Assembly (NCBI GenBank): GCA_963828415.1
Contig: CAWHEI010000003.1
Coordinates: 124,001-188,000 of the forward strand
DNA from: Sva-07 sp963828415
GTDB lineage: Bacteria; Actinomycetota; Acidimicrobiia; Acidimicrobiales; Ilumatobacteraceae
Direction of reading: 5' to 3'
DNA length: 64,000 bases
The position numbers were made by a program, and so were the translations under genes. The notes under the pieces are model-generated. The model was given only the letters and a program-made list of their open reading frames with translations. It searched no databases and was not told the origin of the DNA. This document shows positions 32,999 to 41,626 of this stretch, in pieces. Every line of letters starts with the position of its first letter. Positions within the stretch are counted from its first letter, which is position 1.

Positions 32999-33361
32999 AT
33001 GCCAACCTACGTCTACAAGTTCGTCGACACCGGCGAGACCATCGAGGTCCAGCAGGGCTTCCACGACGACAACCTCACCGAGATCGCCCATCCCGCCAGC
33101 GGCGAGATCCTGCCCGTGAAGAAGGTCTTCACACCTGTCGGTGTCACCTTCAAGGGCTCCGGGTTCTTCAAGACCGACAACCGCGGCAAGAAGTCGTCGT
33201 CGACAACCGCATCGACCACCACGAAGGAGTCGAAGGACTCCGGCTCGTCGTCGTCCGACAGCAGCTCGTCATCGTCTTCGGACAGCAGCTCGTCGTCCTC
33301 GACGAAATCCGACAGCTCGAGTTCGTCGTCGAGCGGCTCGAGTTCCTCGTCGGCCACCTGA
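32999..33361 (+). CDS. FmdB-like protein lacking all zinc-binding cysteines, Ser-rich tail
   Basis: A 120-residue protein. The first 65 residues follow the FmdB/zinc-ribbon family frame: MPTYVYKF at the start, VQQGFHDDNLTEI, then VFTPVGVTFKGSGFFKTD. In the usual family two CxxC pairs bind zinc; here there is no Cys at all, the positions being held by residues such as VDTG and PASG. Residues 66-120 are nearly only Ser, Thr, Asp and Lys, coded mostly by TCG and AGC. FmdB proteins are called regulators but their role is poorly known; without metal this one may act otherwise. It diverges from galU. Confidence 0.8.
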   Translation: MPTYVYKFVDTGETIEVQQGFHDDNLTEIAHPASGEILPVKKVFTPVGVTFKGSGFFKTDNRGKKSSSTTASTTTKESKDSGSSSSDSSSSSSSDSSSSSSTKSDSSSSSSSGSSSSSAT

Positions 33362-33381
33362 CGAACTCGCTGCTGCGTCGA

Positions 33382-33387
33382 TAGCGT
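33382..33387 (+). promoter_or_regulatory. -10-like box TAGCGT for the SAF-domain gene
   Basis: This box lies about 50 nt before ATG 33437, which has its own Shine-Dalgarno GAGGAG at 33425. It shows the same box serving a gene with a normal leader. Confidence 0.4.
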
Positions 33388-33436
33388 CGGCGTCGACCGA
33401 CTCCCTCCGATCGCCCACCGATCCGAGGAGACATCC

Positions 33437-34009
33437 ATGCACGTCGCGGCCCGAGCCCGACTCGTCCTCGCCCGACGCCCGTGGATCTACTGGAGCGTCG
33501 TGGCCGCACTCGCCACACTCGCCGCGACGACCGTGCACGGCGAGATGGCCACGATCAGCGCCGAACGTGATCGCTGGGGCACGACTCGCACCGTGCTGAT
33601 CGCGAGCCGACCGCACGAGCCCGGCGATCCGATCACCGCCGAACCCGCCGCGCTGCCGTTGGCCGCACTTCCAGACGGAGCCCTCGAGGAGATCCCGAAC
33701 GGGGCCGTCGTCCGACAGCGTGTCGCCGATGGCGAGGTGCTGACCGACGTCGACGTCACCAGCCGGGCCGGGCCGGCATCGCTCGCCGACGCCGACACGG
33801 TGGTCGTCGCCGTGTCCGATCCGCTCGCCCGCAACGTCGCGGTCGGCCTCGCCGTGCAGGTGAGCGCGGACGGAATCATGATCGCCGATGACGCCATGGT
33901 GACCGCCGTCGTCGACGACGTGGTCTTCGTCGCGGTCGCCGAACGCGACGGGCCGGGTGTGGCGGCCGCTGCGCAGCAGGGCGTCGCCAGCCTGCTGTTC
34001 CTCCCGTGA
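33437..34009 (+). CDS. SAF-domain (CpaB/FlgA-like) membrane-anchored protein
   Basis: A 190-residue protein with one N-terminal membrane helix (about residues 17-34) and an outside SAF-like beta domain (about 50-110: RTVLIASRPHEPGDPI, then VVRQRVADGEVLTDVDV). SAF domains occur in CpaB pilus-assembly proteins and FlgA chaperones, but no pilus or flagellar gene is present here, so the role is open. A good Shine-Dalgarno sets the start. Its stop is 10 nt from the convergent uppP stop. Confidence 0.7.
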   Translation: MHVAARARLVLARRPWIYWSVVAALATLAATTVHGEMATISAERDRWGTTRTVLIASRPHEPGDPITAEPAALPLAALPDGALEEIPNGAVVRQRVADGEVLTDVDVTSRAGPASLADADTVVVAVSDPLARNVAVGLAVQVSADGIMIADDAMVTAVVDDVVFVAVAERDGPGVAAAAQQGVASLLFLP

Positions 34010-34019
34010 GCGCGCCGCG

Positions 34020-34847
34020 TCAGCGCATGCCGGTGGCGGCCACGAACAGCACGATCACGCCGAGAGCGATCCGGTAGATCACGAACGGCATGAAGCTGTG
34101 CGTCCGAACGATCTTGAGCGTTCCCCACACAGCGAGCAAGCCGGCAAGACCCGACGTGATGACGCCGACGATCAGCGGCACCACGAGACCTTCGGGGATC
34201 CCGTCCGCGATCATCCCGCCGAATTTGAACACGACCGCGCCGAAGATCACGGGGATCGACATCACGAAGCTGATGCGCACGGCCGCCTCGCGATCGAACC
34301 CGAGGAAGCGCCCAGCGGTCATCGTGATGCCCGATCGGGAGGTCCCCGGGTTGAGCGCCAGCGCCTGTGCGGCACCGACGATCAACGCGTCCCTCGCCCG
34401 GAACTCCTCGACCTTGCGTCGACCGAGCGTCCGGTCGGCGATGGCGAGCAGAATACCGAAAAAGATCAACGAGAAACCGATGATCACCGGGGTGCCGAGG
34501 CGGTTGTCGATCTGATCCTCGAACAACGCTCCGACTGCGGCTGCCGGCAGCGTGGCGAGCACGAACAGCCAGGCCAGCTTGCCGTCGGTGGTCGGCGGGA
34601 CCTTTCGGTTGAACACGAGCTTGGCGCCGTCGACCACGTAGGTCTTGACGTCGTTCCAGAAGTACCCGACGACGGCCACCAACGTGCCGATATGCAGCGC
34701 GACGTCGAACGACTTCTTGATCGACGGGTCGAGTTGTTCCCAGCCGGCGAACCACGGCGTCAGCAGCAGATGCCCACTCGACGAGATCGGCAGAAACTCC
34801 GACAGGCCCTGAACGATGCCGAGAATGATGGCCTGATAGATCGGCAC
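34020..34847 (-). CDS. uppP: Undecaprenyl-diphosphatase UppP (BacA)
   Basis: Integral membrane phosphatase that recycles undecaprenyl diphosphate to the monophosphate carrier for peptidoglycan synthesis and gives resistance to bacitracin; 275 residues with about eight hydrophobic segments. Both family motifs are visible: the Glu-rich GLSEFLPISSSGHLL (residues 13-27) and the Ser/Arg motif NPGTSRSGITM (near 170-180). It converges on the SAF gene and follows the PHP gene on the same strand after 81 nt. Confidence 0.95.
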   Translation of the reverse strand: MPIYQAIILGIVQGLSEFLPISSSGHLLLTPWFAGWEQLDPSIKKSFDVALHIGTLVAVVGYFWNDVKTYVVDGAKLVFNRKVPPTTDGKLAWLFVLATLPAAAVGALFEDQIDNRLGTPVIIGFSLIFFGILLAIADRTLGRRKVEEFRARDALIVGAAQALALNPGTSRSGITMTAGRFLGFDREAAVRISFVMSIPVIFGAVVFKFGGMIADGIPEGLVVPLIVGVITSGLAGLLAVWGTLKIVRTHSFMPFVIYRIALGVIVLFVAATGMR

Positions 34848-34928
34848 GGTCGCCCTGTCTACACCCTCTGCCGCCCGAATCCGCCGATGACGCCAGTGGC
34901 AGGACCGGCGACGCCGTCGCCACCCGAT

Positions 34929-35636
34929 TCAGCGGACGGATGGGATGACGCGAGGTGACCACGGACGGGGCTCGTCCCAGTGGTGGCCGACGACGTCGCC
35001 GGCGGCCAGCGCCGCAAGGAACTCCATCGGCGTGTCGAAGTCGGCGAGCTCGACGTAGGCCGCGCCGAGAGCGTCGGGTACGTGGCCGTCGCTGCCGGCG
35101 CCGGCGACGATGCCGAACTCCGCTGCGAACTCGGCCGCACGCCGATTGAGGCTCGCGAGCGACGTCTTGGCGTTGAACACCTCGACGGCGTCGATCAGAT
35201 CCGCCTCCGCCAACTCGTACAGCGCCGCTTCGTTCAGATTTCGGCGCATCGGGTCGAACGGGTGTGGGATGTAGACCACGCCACCCTGGTCACGGATCGC
35301 CTTGGCCGCTTCGATGTGCGAGATCCCCATCGGCACTCGTTCCGTGAGGAACAGCCCGATGATCTCACCGGCAGCGGTGCGGAGCTCCTCGCCGACGATC
35401 ACTCGGCACGCAAGGCGATCCTGCAACTCGATGGCACCGTCGATCGAGTTGTGATCGGTGATGCAGACGACATCGAGACCGCTGGCGTCGACAGCACCCG
35501 CGAATTCATCGGGTGTCGTCGTCGAGTCGCCGCTCCACATCGTGTGGGTGTGGAGATCGACTCGCACCCGCCCGTCGGACTGCGGGGTCGCAAGGTGCGG
35601 GTGCCGAGCGATGGCCTCCGGCGACGGTGAGGTCAT
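34929..35636 (-). CDS. PHP-domain metal-dependent phosphoesterase
   Basis: A 235-residue PHP-fold protein, probably a metal-dependent phosphoesterase. Metal-binding His and Asp motifs are in place: DLHTHTMWSGDS (residues about 27-38), ITDHNSI near 61, IPHPFD near 124 and GSDGH near 185. Related proteins act on small phosphate esters such as nucleoside or inositol phosphates; the substrate here is unknown. The ATG lies 7 nt after the stop of the TldE-like gene, so both are probably co-translated. Confidence 0.88.
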   Translation of the reverse strand: MTSPSPEAIARHPHLATPQSDGRVRVDLHTHTMWSGDSTTTPDEFAGAVDASGLDVVCITDHNSIDGAIELQDRLACRVIVGEELRTAAGEIIGLFLTERVPMGISHIEAAKAIRDQGGVVYIPHPFDPMRRNLNEAALYELAEADLIDAVEVFNAKTSLASLNRRAAEFAAEFGIVAGAGSDGHVPDALGAAYVELADFDTPMEFLAALAAGDVVGHHWDEPRPWSPRVIPSVR

Positions 35637-35643
35637 GTCCCGT

Positions 35644-37008
35644 TCAGGAGCCCGACATCGTGACGTCGCGGATCACGAGGCTCATGCCGGCCGAACGCAT
35701 CGGCAGCCATTCGAGGTCGCCACCGACCTCGACGATGTCGAGCAGCATCCGCTGCAAGGTCGACGCGATCGTGATCTCGCGCACCGGTGCACCGACCGTC
35801 CCATTCTGGATCAGGAGCCCGGCGGCGCCCGTCGAGAAGTCGCCGCTGATCGGGTTGACGCCCGAATGGAGCCCCTGCATCTGCTGCACGAGCAGCCCGT
35901 CGTCGACGTCGGCGATCAGTTGCTCCTGCGACCGAGTCCCGGGCTCGAGCGAGAGCGCCAGACAGCCGACACCTGGTGTCCCGGCGAAGCCGCCCCGCGT
36001 CGCGTTGCCCGTCGAGACCGTGGCAGCACGACGAGCGGAGTAGGAGTTGTGGACGAACTGGCGGAGCGCGCCGTCCTCGATCAGCACGTTGCGGCGAGCG
36101 GCGAGCCCCTCACCGTCGACGTCGGTCGCCGTGTACGCCTTCGGGTTCGTCGGGTCGTCGACCAGTGTGACGAACGGAGCTGCCACGGTCTCGCCGATCC
36201 GGTCGCGGAACAGCGACCGACCCTTGACGACCGCCTCACCGTTCAGCGTCGAGGAGATCACGCCGATGAACTGCGCCGTCACGAACGGGTCGAGCACGAC
36301 CGTGAGGCGGCGACTCGGCGGTTGCGTGGCGCCCAGCAGCCGGGTCGCACGATCGACCGCCTCTCGGGCCACGCGGTCGAGGTCGAACTCGTCAGGAGAG
36401 CGACCGACCGAGAACCCGAATCCGGTCTGCGTCTCGGCGTCGTCGCCCTCGCCCTCGTCGGCAAGCGTCGACACCGACACGTAGCAACCGTTCTCGCGCC
36501 CCGACATCCGGATCCCGGTCGTCGAGGCAACCGCCGATTCACCGTGGGCATCGGCGTAGTTCGAGTCGTCGACTCGCACGCGAGGGTCCGCTCCACTCGC
36601 GAGTTTCTCGAGTTCCTTCGCGAGGTCGATCTTGCGGTCGGTCGGGTAGGCCGCCAGCTCGTCGTTCCACAGTGACTGCTCGGTGACCGGCACACCATCG
36701 GGCTCGGCGAGCGCTGCCCACTCGTCGACGGTGCCGAACTGCACGTTGTCACGCGCTTCGGCCAGCACCTCGCGGATGGCGTCCTCGTCGAGCGTGCCCG
36801 CGTACGCGAAGCCGGTTCGGCCGTCACGGATCACCCGGATCCCGATGCCTTCGCTCTGCGCCGACACGAAGTGCTCGAGGTCGCCCTCGTACACGCGCAC
36901 CTCGGTCTCGCCGCCGCGAGCGACAAACGCCTCGATCTGCTCGCCCGTCCGCGCCTGCTCGACCACCCGATCGGCAACCGCCTGCAACTCGCTCTCGAAC
37001 GCGCTCAT
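35644..37008 (-). CDS. TldE/PmbA-family subunit of TldD/TldE protease
   Basis: Catalytically inert partner subunit (TldE/PmbA) of the TldD/TldE metalloprotease, 454 residues. It lacks the HExxxH zinc motif of its partner but keeps the family frame, with GIGIRVIRDGRTGFAYAG near 55-72 and GDFSTGAAGLLIQNG near 390-404. The pair degrades unfolded peptides or matures peptide natural products. It has a strong Shine-Dalgarno (GAGGGGAAG on the minus strand). Its gene follows tldD, separated by two family-B hairpins. Confidence 0.9.
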   Translation of the reverse strand: MSAFESELQAVADRVVEQARTGEQIEAFVARGGETEVRVYEGDLEHFVSAQSEGIGIRVIRDGRTGFAYAGTLDEDAIREVLAEARDNVQFGTVDEWAALAEPDGVPVTEQSLWNDELAAYPTDRKIDLAKELEKLASGADPRVRVDDSNYADAHGESAVASTTGIRMSGRENGCYVSVSTLADEGEGDDAETQTGFGFSVGRSPDEFDLDRVAREAVDRATRLLGATQPPSRRLTVVLDPFVTAQFIGVISSTLNGEAVVKGRSLFRDRIGETVAAPFVTLVDDPTNPKAYTATDVDGEGLAARRNVLIEDGALRQFVHNSYSARRAATVSTGNATRGGFAGTPGVGCLALSLEPGTRSQEQLIADVDDGLLVQQMQGLHSGVNPISGDFSTGAAGLLIQNGTVGAPVREITIASTLQRMLLDIVEVGGDLEWLPMRSAGMSLVIRDVTMSGS

Positions 37009-37025
37009 CGCCCCACTTCCCCTCG

Positions 37026-37100
37026 GATTACAACAGGGGTCAGACCCGCGTTGTAATCGTCGGGCAGTGTTACATCGCGGGTCTGACCCCTGTTGTAATC
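37026..37100. repeat. Two family-B palindromes in opposite orientation
   Basis: Copies at 37026-37058 and 37068-37100 are inverted to each other and 42 nt apart. They lie between tldD and tldE, which run the same way, so they could lower expression of the second subunit or end tldD transcripts. The right copy matches the one at 1383 almost fully. Confidence 0.85.
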
Positions 37101-37102
37101 CC

Positions 37103-38491
37103 TCATGCCGTGCCGCCGACGGTGAGGGACTTCACTCGGAGGGTCGGCTGGCCGTCGCCGACGGGGACACCCTGGCCGTCCTTGCCGCACGTGCCCGGGC
37201 TGCCCATCGCGAAATCGTTGGCGAGCATGTCGATGTCGGCGAGCACTTTGGGGCCGTTGCCGATCAGGTTGCCGTCGCGCAGCGGCTCGGTGATCTCGCC
37301 GTTCTCGATGAGATACGCCTCGGTCATCCCGAACACGAAATCTCCCGACGCCGTGTTCACCGACCCCCCGCCGAGCTTTGCGACGTACACCCCATTCGGC
37401 GTCGACGAGATGATGTCGTCGGCGTCGTCGGGTCCGTCGAGCACGAACGTGTTCGTCATACGAACCATCGGGAGGTGTTGATAGCTCTGGCGACGCCCGT
37501 TGCCCGACTGTGGACGGCCGTCCTTGCGGGACCGCAAGTAGTCCCACATGTAGTCGGTGAGGATGCCGTCCTCGATCAGCACGTTGCGCTGCGTGATGTG
37601 GCCCTCGTCGTCGAACCCGAGCGTGCCCCACTCCCCCGGCATCGTCCCGTCGTCGACGAGCGTGACCAGCGGCGACGCCACCTGCTGGCCGACCTTGCCG
37701 GCGTAGACGCTGGCGCCCTTCTGGATGTGGTCGGCCTCGAGACCGTGCCCGCACGCCTCGTGGAACAGCACGCCCCCGGTGCCGTGTTTGATCACCACCG
37801 GCATCGCCCCCGACGGCGCGGGACGGGCACGGAGTTTCGTGATCGCCTGGCGCGCCGCCTCACGGGCCAGATCCTCGACGTCGACCTTGTCGAACACCTC
37901 GAAGCCGATCGTGTGACCCATCGACTGGTACCCCGTCTGCATGCCGGTGTCACCGTCGGCAACGGCGCTGATTCGCAACAGGGTGCGCACGATCTCGTCG
38001 TCGGTGAGCACGCCGTCGGTGTTGGCGACCAGCACCTGCTTGCGGCTGTCGCCGTAGCCGGCGGACACCTGCACGATCTCTGGACCGAACGATCGTGCGG
38101 CGTCGTTCATGCGCACCAGCAACTCGACCTTGGCAGCCTTGGCGACGCTGTCCGGGTCGCGCTCGACCGTGTTGGGCCTGTGGGGTGCCGTCGGTGTGAG
38201 GGCGACCGTTCGAACACCGCCGCCGCCCTGCTTCGCTGCCGCGGCCGCCGCGGCCGCCGCAGCGGTGAGACCCGGCTCGGTCAGGTCGGACGTGTACGCG
38301 AAGCCGGTGGTCTCGCCGGCCACCACGCGAATGCCGGCACCACGATCACGGCCGCTCGACACCTGTTCGATCCGCCCGTCGTCGAGCCCGGCCGATGTCG
38401 ACCGTTTGTCCTCGGCGTAGACCTCGGCGAACTCGGCTCCCCCGCTGACCGCACCGGCGAGTACTCGTTGCAGGACGTCTCGTTCGATCAC
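37103..38491 (-). CDS. tldD: TldD metalloprotease subunit
   Basis: Catalytic subunit of the TldD/TldE metalloprotease, 462 residues. The zinc motif HEACGHGLEAD (HExxxH) is near residue 218. Other family segments are GAGIRVVAGETTGFAYT near 47 and GDFVFGMTEAYLIENG near 390. A run of nine Ala interrupts the N-terminal domain near 72-84. GTG 38491 is used because TAAGCT lies 7 nt before it; the earlier start at 38527 has no such support. It is first in a minus-strand group tldD-tldE-PHP-uppP. Confidence 0.93.
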   Translation of the reverse strand: MIERDVLQRVLAGAVSGGAEFAEVYAEDKRSTSAGLDDGRIEQVSSGRDRGAGIRVVAGETTGFAYTSDLTEPGLTAAAAAAAAAAKQGGGGVRTVALTPTAPHRPNTVERDPDSVAKAAKVELLVRMNDAARSFGPEIVQVSAGYGDSRKQVLVANTDGVLTDDEIVRTLLRISAVADGDTGMQTGYQSMGHTIGFEVFDKVDVEDLAREAARQAITKLRARPAPSGAMPVVIKHGTGGVLFHEACGHGLEADHIQKGASVYAGKVGQQVASPLVTLVDDGTMPGEWGTLGFDDEGHITQRNVLIEDGILTDYMWDYLRSRKDGRPQSGNGRRQSYQHLPMVRMTNTFVLDGPDDADDIISSTPNGVYVAKLGGGSVNTASGDFVFGMTEAYLIENGEITEPLRDGNLIGNGPKVLADIDMLANDFAMGSPGTCGKDGQGVPVGDGQPTLRVKSLTVGGTA

Positions 38492-38567
38492 CCGGTCGAG
38501 CTTACGTACACGACGTGCCAGGCACATCTCGTACGTTCATCGGCGCGTGCTTGTTAGCGTTGTCGGG
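38492..38567. promoter_or_regulatory. Divergent leaderless promoters, tldD and thioesterase
   Basis: Minus strand: TAAGCT (38499-38504), 7 nt before GTG 38491. Plus strand: TAGCGT (38555-38560), 7 nt before GTG 38568. Confidence 0.55.
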
Positions 38568-38951
38568 GTGAATCTCGAAACTGGAATGCGCGGCGACGCG
38601 AAGCTCGTGGTCACCGAGGCCGACACCGCTCTTGCGCTCGGCTCGGGGATCGTCGAAGTCCTCGGCTCCCCACGGCTCGTCGCGCTGTGCGAGGAAGCAT
38701 GCTGCAACGCGATCTCCAACGCCCTCGACCCGGACAGCACGTCGGTCGGCATGCGCATCCAGTTCGATCACCTGCAGCCCACGCCGATCGGCGCCGAGGT
38801 CGTCGCCGAGGCGGTCCTCGAGAAGATCGACGGCCGCCGACTGAAGTTCACCGTGTCGGCGTCCGACCCGGGTGGCTTGGTGGCCGCCGGCAAGATCACC
38901 CGTGTCGTGGTCGACCTCGACCGCTTCATGTCGAAGTGCTGCACCCCCTGA
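38568..38951 (+). CDS. Hotdog-fold thioesterase (FlK-like)
   Basis: A small acyl-CoA thioesterase-like protein of 127 residues with the single hotdog fold. The pattern SPRLVALCEEACCNAI, then TSVGMRIQFDHLQPTPIGAEV and DGRRLKFTVSASDPGG follows the fluoroacetyl-CoA thioesterase (FlK) group: Glu in the CEEAC helix and His in DHLQPTP are the likely catalytic residues. Real substrates in this organism are unknown. GTG 38568 is set by the TAGCGT box. It converges on the ThDP enzyme gene across a perfect palindrome. Confidence 0.82.
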   Translation: MNLETGMRGDAKLVVTEADTALALGSGIVEVLGSPRLVALCEEACCNAISNALDPDSTSVGMRIQFDHLQPTPIGAEVVAEAVLEKIDGRRLKFTVSASDPGGLVAAGKITRVVVDLDRFMSKCCTP

Positions 38952-38965
38952 GCTGAGACCGATCC

Positions 38966-39015
38966 GTTTGCGTTGCAGTTCCGGTGACCCGGGTCACCGG
39001 AACTGCAACGCAAAC
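38966..39015. repeat. Perfect 50-nt palindrome, family E
   Basis: Arms 38966-38990 and 38991-39015 are exact complements with no spacer, starting GTTTGCGTTGCAG. It fills the gap between two convergent genes and likely ends transcription both ways. A decayed relative lies at 53662-53719. Confidence 0.9.
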
Positions 39016-39020
39016 AGGAA

Positions 39021-40640
39021 TCAGGCGAGGTTGCTGGACCGGGGGTAGACGTCGCCCGGGTCGGTGAGGACGTTCACGAGGTACGGCACGCCGCTGGCGA
39101 AGGCCCGATCGAGCGCCGGGCCGATTCCAGCCGGTGAACTCACCGTCTCACCGCCACCGCCGAGCGCCGTGACGACGTCGTCGTAGCGCATCTCCGGTTG
39201 CAGGTCGCAGGCCATGTCCCAGCCGTAGATCGCCTGCATCGGGTGCTTCTCCAGGCCCCACATCCCGTTGTTGCCGACGATCATCACGACCGGCAACCCG
39301 TGACGCACGAGCGAATCGACGTCCATCAGGCTGAACCCAGCCGCGCCGTCGCCGAGCAGCAGGACGACCTGCGACGACGGCCGCACGACCCGCGCCGCGA
39401 TCGCGTAGCCCAGGCCATTGCCGAGACAGCCGTACGGGCCGGTGTCGAGCCAGCCGCCCGGCTCGTACACCTCGATGAACTTGCCGGCATACGACGCGAA
39501 ATCTCCGCCGTCGCAGATCACGACGGCGTCGCGTTCGAGTCGCTTGCGCAGCTCGCCATAGATGCGACTCGGCTTGATCGGGGCGTCGTCGGCCTCCATC
39601 AGGGCGACCTCGCCGGCGGCCGCCGCCGATTCTGCCTCACGCAGCTCTGCGATCCAGCCGGAATGGTCGACCCGATCGCCGGCGTACTCCGCGAGACCGC
39701 GCAGCGTGAGGCGCAGATCGCCGGCGACCGTGAGCACGTCGACGTGGCCGGCGCGCTGCGACTCGGCATCGACGGCGTGGGCGACGGTGGCCGAGCCGAA
39801 GCGCCCGAACCCGAGCCGGAAGTCGAGCGGCGTGCCGAGCACGACCACGACGTCGGCGCGCTGCTTGAGCAGTCCTCGGGTGCGCAGGAACGCCAACTCG
39901 TGATCGGCGGGCAACACCCCACGGCCCATCCCGTTGAAGAAGCACGGCACGCCGAGGTGTGCGGCCGCTGCGGCGAGCTCGTCCCACGCCCCGTCCCAGT
40001 ACACGTCGGATCCCACCATCAGCGCGGGCCGCTCGGCACCACCGAGCAGCGCGGCGAGCGCTGCCACGGCCTCGTCATCGGGTGCTGCGCCCATCCCATC
40101 GCACGACCCGACGTCGGGAACATCGCCCGTCGACGGACCGAACACGTCCAGCGGGAAGTCGAGGAACGTCGGGCCGCGATGGGGTTCGATCGCGAGACGG
40201 GCAGCCTCGTGCACCATCGCGCCCGCCTGCTCGGGATCGGTGACCGTGGCGGCCATCTTCGTGATCGACGAGACGATCGGGACGTGGTCGAGTTCCTGCA
40301 ACGACCCCGCACCCCACCGTCCCTGCGGAGCCCGCCCGCCGAGGACGACGACGGGCGAGCCGTTGAAGTGCGCCGACGTGATCGCCGACACGCCGTTGGT
40401 GATGCCCGGACCGGCGGTCAGCGCCGCGAAGCCCGGGCGACGGGTGAGCTTGGCATACGCCTCGGCGGCGAACGTCGCCGACTGTTCGTGACGAGTGTCG
40501 ACCACCCGCATGCCCTGATCGCGAGCGGCGTCGTAGAGCGGCCAGATGTGACCGCCGTTGAGTGTGAACATCACGTCGGTCCCGTAGGCGGCGATCGCCG
40601 CCACCGCTTGCTGGCCGGCATGCCCCGAAATCTCTGCCAT
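39021..40640 (-). CDS. Thiamine diphosphate enzyme, acetolactate-synthase-like
   Basis: A ThDP-dependent enzyme of 539 residues in the acetolactate synthase/oxalyl-CoA decarboxylase superfamily. The N-terminal catalytic Glu is in DTRHEQSATFAAEAYAK near residue 51, and the ThDP motif runs from GDGAAGF to NNGMWG near 435-463. The middle domain fits the family. No small regulatory subunit is adjacent, and the first-domain motif NGGHIWPLYDAA differs from IlvB, so another 2-ketoacid substrate is likely. ATG 40640 follows TACGGT by 8 nt. Confidence 0.85.
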   Translation of the reverse strand: MAEISGHAGQQAVAAIAAYGTDVMFTLNGGHIWPLYDAARDQGMRVVDTRHEQSATFAAEAYAKLTRRPGFAALTAGPGITNGVSAITSAHFNGSPVVVLGGRAPQGRWGAGSLQELDHVPIVSSITKMAATVTDPEQAGAMVHEAARLAIEPHRGPTFLDFPLDVFGPSTGDVPDVGSCDGMGAAPDDEAVAALAALLGGAERPALMVGSDVYWDGAWDELAAAAAHLGVPCFFNGMGRGVLPADHELAFLRTRGLLKQRADVVVVLGTPLDFRLGFGRFGSATVAHAVDAESQRAGHVDVLTVAGDLRLTLRGLAEYAGDRVDHSGWIAELREAESAAAAGEVALMEADDAPIKPSRIYGELRKRLERDAVVICDGGDFASYAGKFIEVYEPGGWLDTGPYGCLGNGLGYAIAARVVRPSSQVVLLLGDGAAGFSLMDVDSLVRHGLPVVMIVGNNGMWGLEKHPMQAIYGWDMACDLQPEMRYDDVVTALGGGGETVSSPAGIGPALDRAFASGVPYLVNVLTDPGDVYPRSSNLA

Positions 40641-40678
40641 GTCACAAGACCGTAACGCGCGCCTACAGTACGGAACCG
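40641..40678. promoter_or_regulatory. Divergent leaderless promoters, ThDP enzyme and PAP2 protein
   Basis: Minus strand: TACGGT (40649-40654), 8 nt before ATG 40640. Plus strand: TACAGT (40664-40669), 9 nt before ATG 40679. Only 38 nt lie between the start codons. Confidence 0.55.
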
Positions 40679-41569
40679 ATGCAGGTGGCCGACGCACCCC
40701 CGGCACCGGTTCGCGAACACCGGATGCACTGGTGGAAAGAGGCGCTGATCGTCGCGATCTTCTACGCGATCTACTCCTGGACCCGCAACCTGTTCGGCTC
40801 GAACAAGATCGCCGCCGACGGCGTGCCCGAGCAGGCGTTCACCAACGCCGAACGCATCATCCAGTGGGAATTGAACCTCAACCTGTTCCACGAACAGACC
40901 GTCCAGTCGTGGTTCCTTCCCTACCGCTGGTTCATCCAGTTCTGGAACACCTACTACGGCACCGCTCACTTCATCGTCACACTGGGCGTGTTCGTGCTGC
41001 TCTATCTCAAGCGAGCCGACGTGTTCCCCCAGTGGCGCAACTCACTCGCCGCGATGACGGCACTTGCGATCATCGGCTTCGCCTGGTTCCCGCTGATGCC
41101 ACCGCGCCTGCTCGACGAGCCGTGCCCGATCCCCGCCGAGATCGCCGAAGCCACCGACGCTCGCATCAGCTATGGCGGAGCGTGCATCGAGAGCGACCTG
41201 CGACCCGACGGCGGCTGGGGTTTCGTCGACACGCTCGCCGAGTACGGAGGACCCTGGTCGTTCGACTCCGAGACGATGGCGTCGATCTCCAACCAGTACG
41301 CCGCCATGCCGAGCCTGCACATCGGCTGGTCGACCTGGTGCGCAATCGCCGTGTGGCCGCTGCTCCGGCGCAAATGGGCCAAGGCGCTCGTCCTGCTCTA
41401 TCCCGCGGCGACGCTGTTCTGCATCGTGGTGACCGGCAATCACTTCTGGCTCGACGGCGTCGGGGGGCTCGTCGCGTTCGGTGTGGGTTCGTTGATCGGA
41501 TGGGGCCTGCATCGTTGGAACCAGGACCGACTCGATCGCCGCCACGCCCTCCTGCTGGCACAGCAGTGA
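40679..41569 (+). CDS. PAP2-superfamily membrane protein
   Basis: An integral membrane protein of 296 residues with about six hydrophobic segments. The PAP2/inositol-phosphorylceramide-synthase-like active site is visible in two parts: AAMPSLHIGWSTW (first His) near 220 and TGNHFWLDGVGG (second His and Asp) near 262. It would transfer or remove a phosphate group from a membrane lipid; the substrate is unknown. A long loop with two Cys (PCPIPAEI and GGACIES) precedes the first motif and probably lies outside. Confidence 0.85.
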   Translation: MQVADAPPAPVREHRMHWWKEALIVAIFYAIYSWTRNLFGSNKIAADGVPEQAFTNAERIIQWELNLNLFHEQTVQSWFLPYRWFIQFWNTYYGTAHFIVTLGVFVLLYLKRADVFPQWRNSLAAMTALAIIGFAWFPLMPPRLLDEPCPIPAEIAEATDARISYGGACIESDLRPDGGWGFVDTLAEYGGPWSFDSETMASISNQYAAMPSLHIGWSTWCAIAVWPLLRRKWAKALVLLYPAATLFCIVVTGNHFWLDGVGGLVAFGVGSLIGWGLHRWNQDRLDRRHALLLAQQ

Positions 41570-41610
41570 GTGCTTGGTCACAGTGCCACGCATCGACCCA
41601 CCGGAGCCCG

Positions 41611-41616
41611 TATCCT
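41611..41616 (+). promoter_or_regulatory. -10-like box TATCCT for galT
   Basis: The box ends 10 nt before ATG 41627, giving a leader of only a few bases. Confidence 0.5.
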
Positions 41617-41626
41617 TGACACGACA

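Noticed and set aside
33190..33361. Ser-rich tail of the FmdB-like protein as a frameshift artefact
   Set aside because: The other frames give no better match, and the tail uses acidic and Lys spacing typical of real Ser-rich tails. The frame ends cleanly 20 nt before the next promoter box.
39021..40640. Naming the ThDP enzyme ilvB
   Set aside because: No ilvN or ilvC is adjacent and the N-terminal substrate region differs from acetolactate synthase, so only the superfamily is supported.
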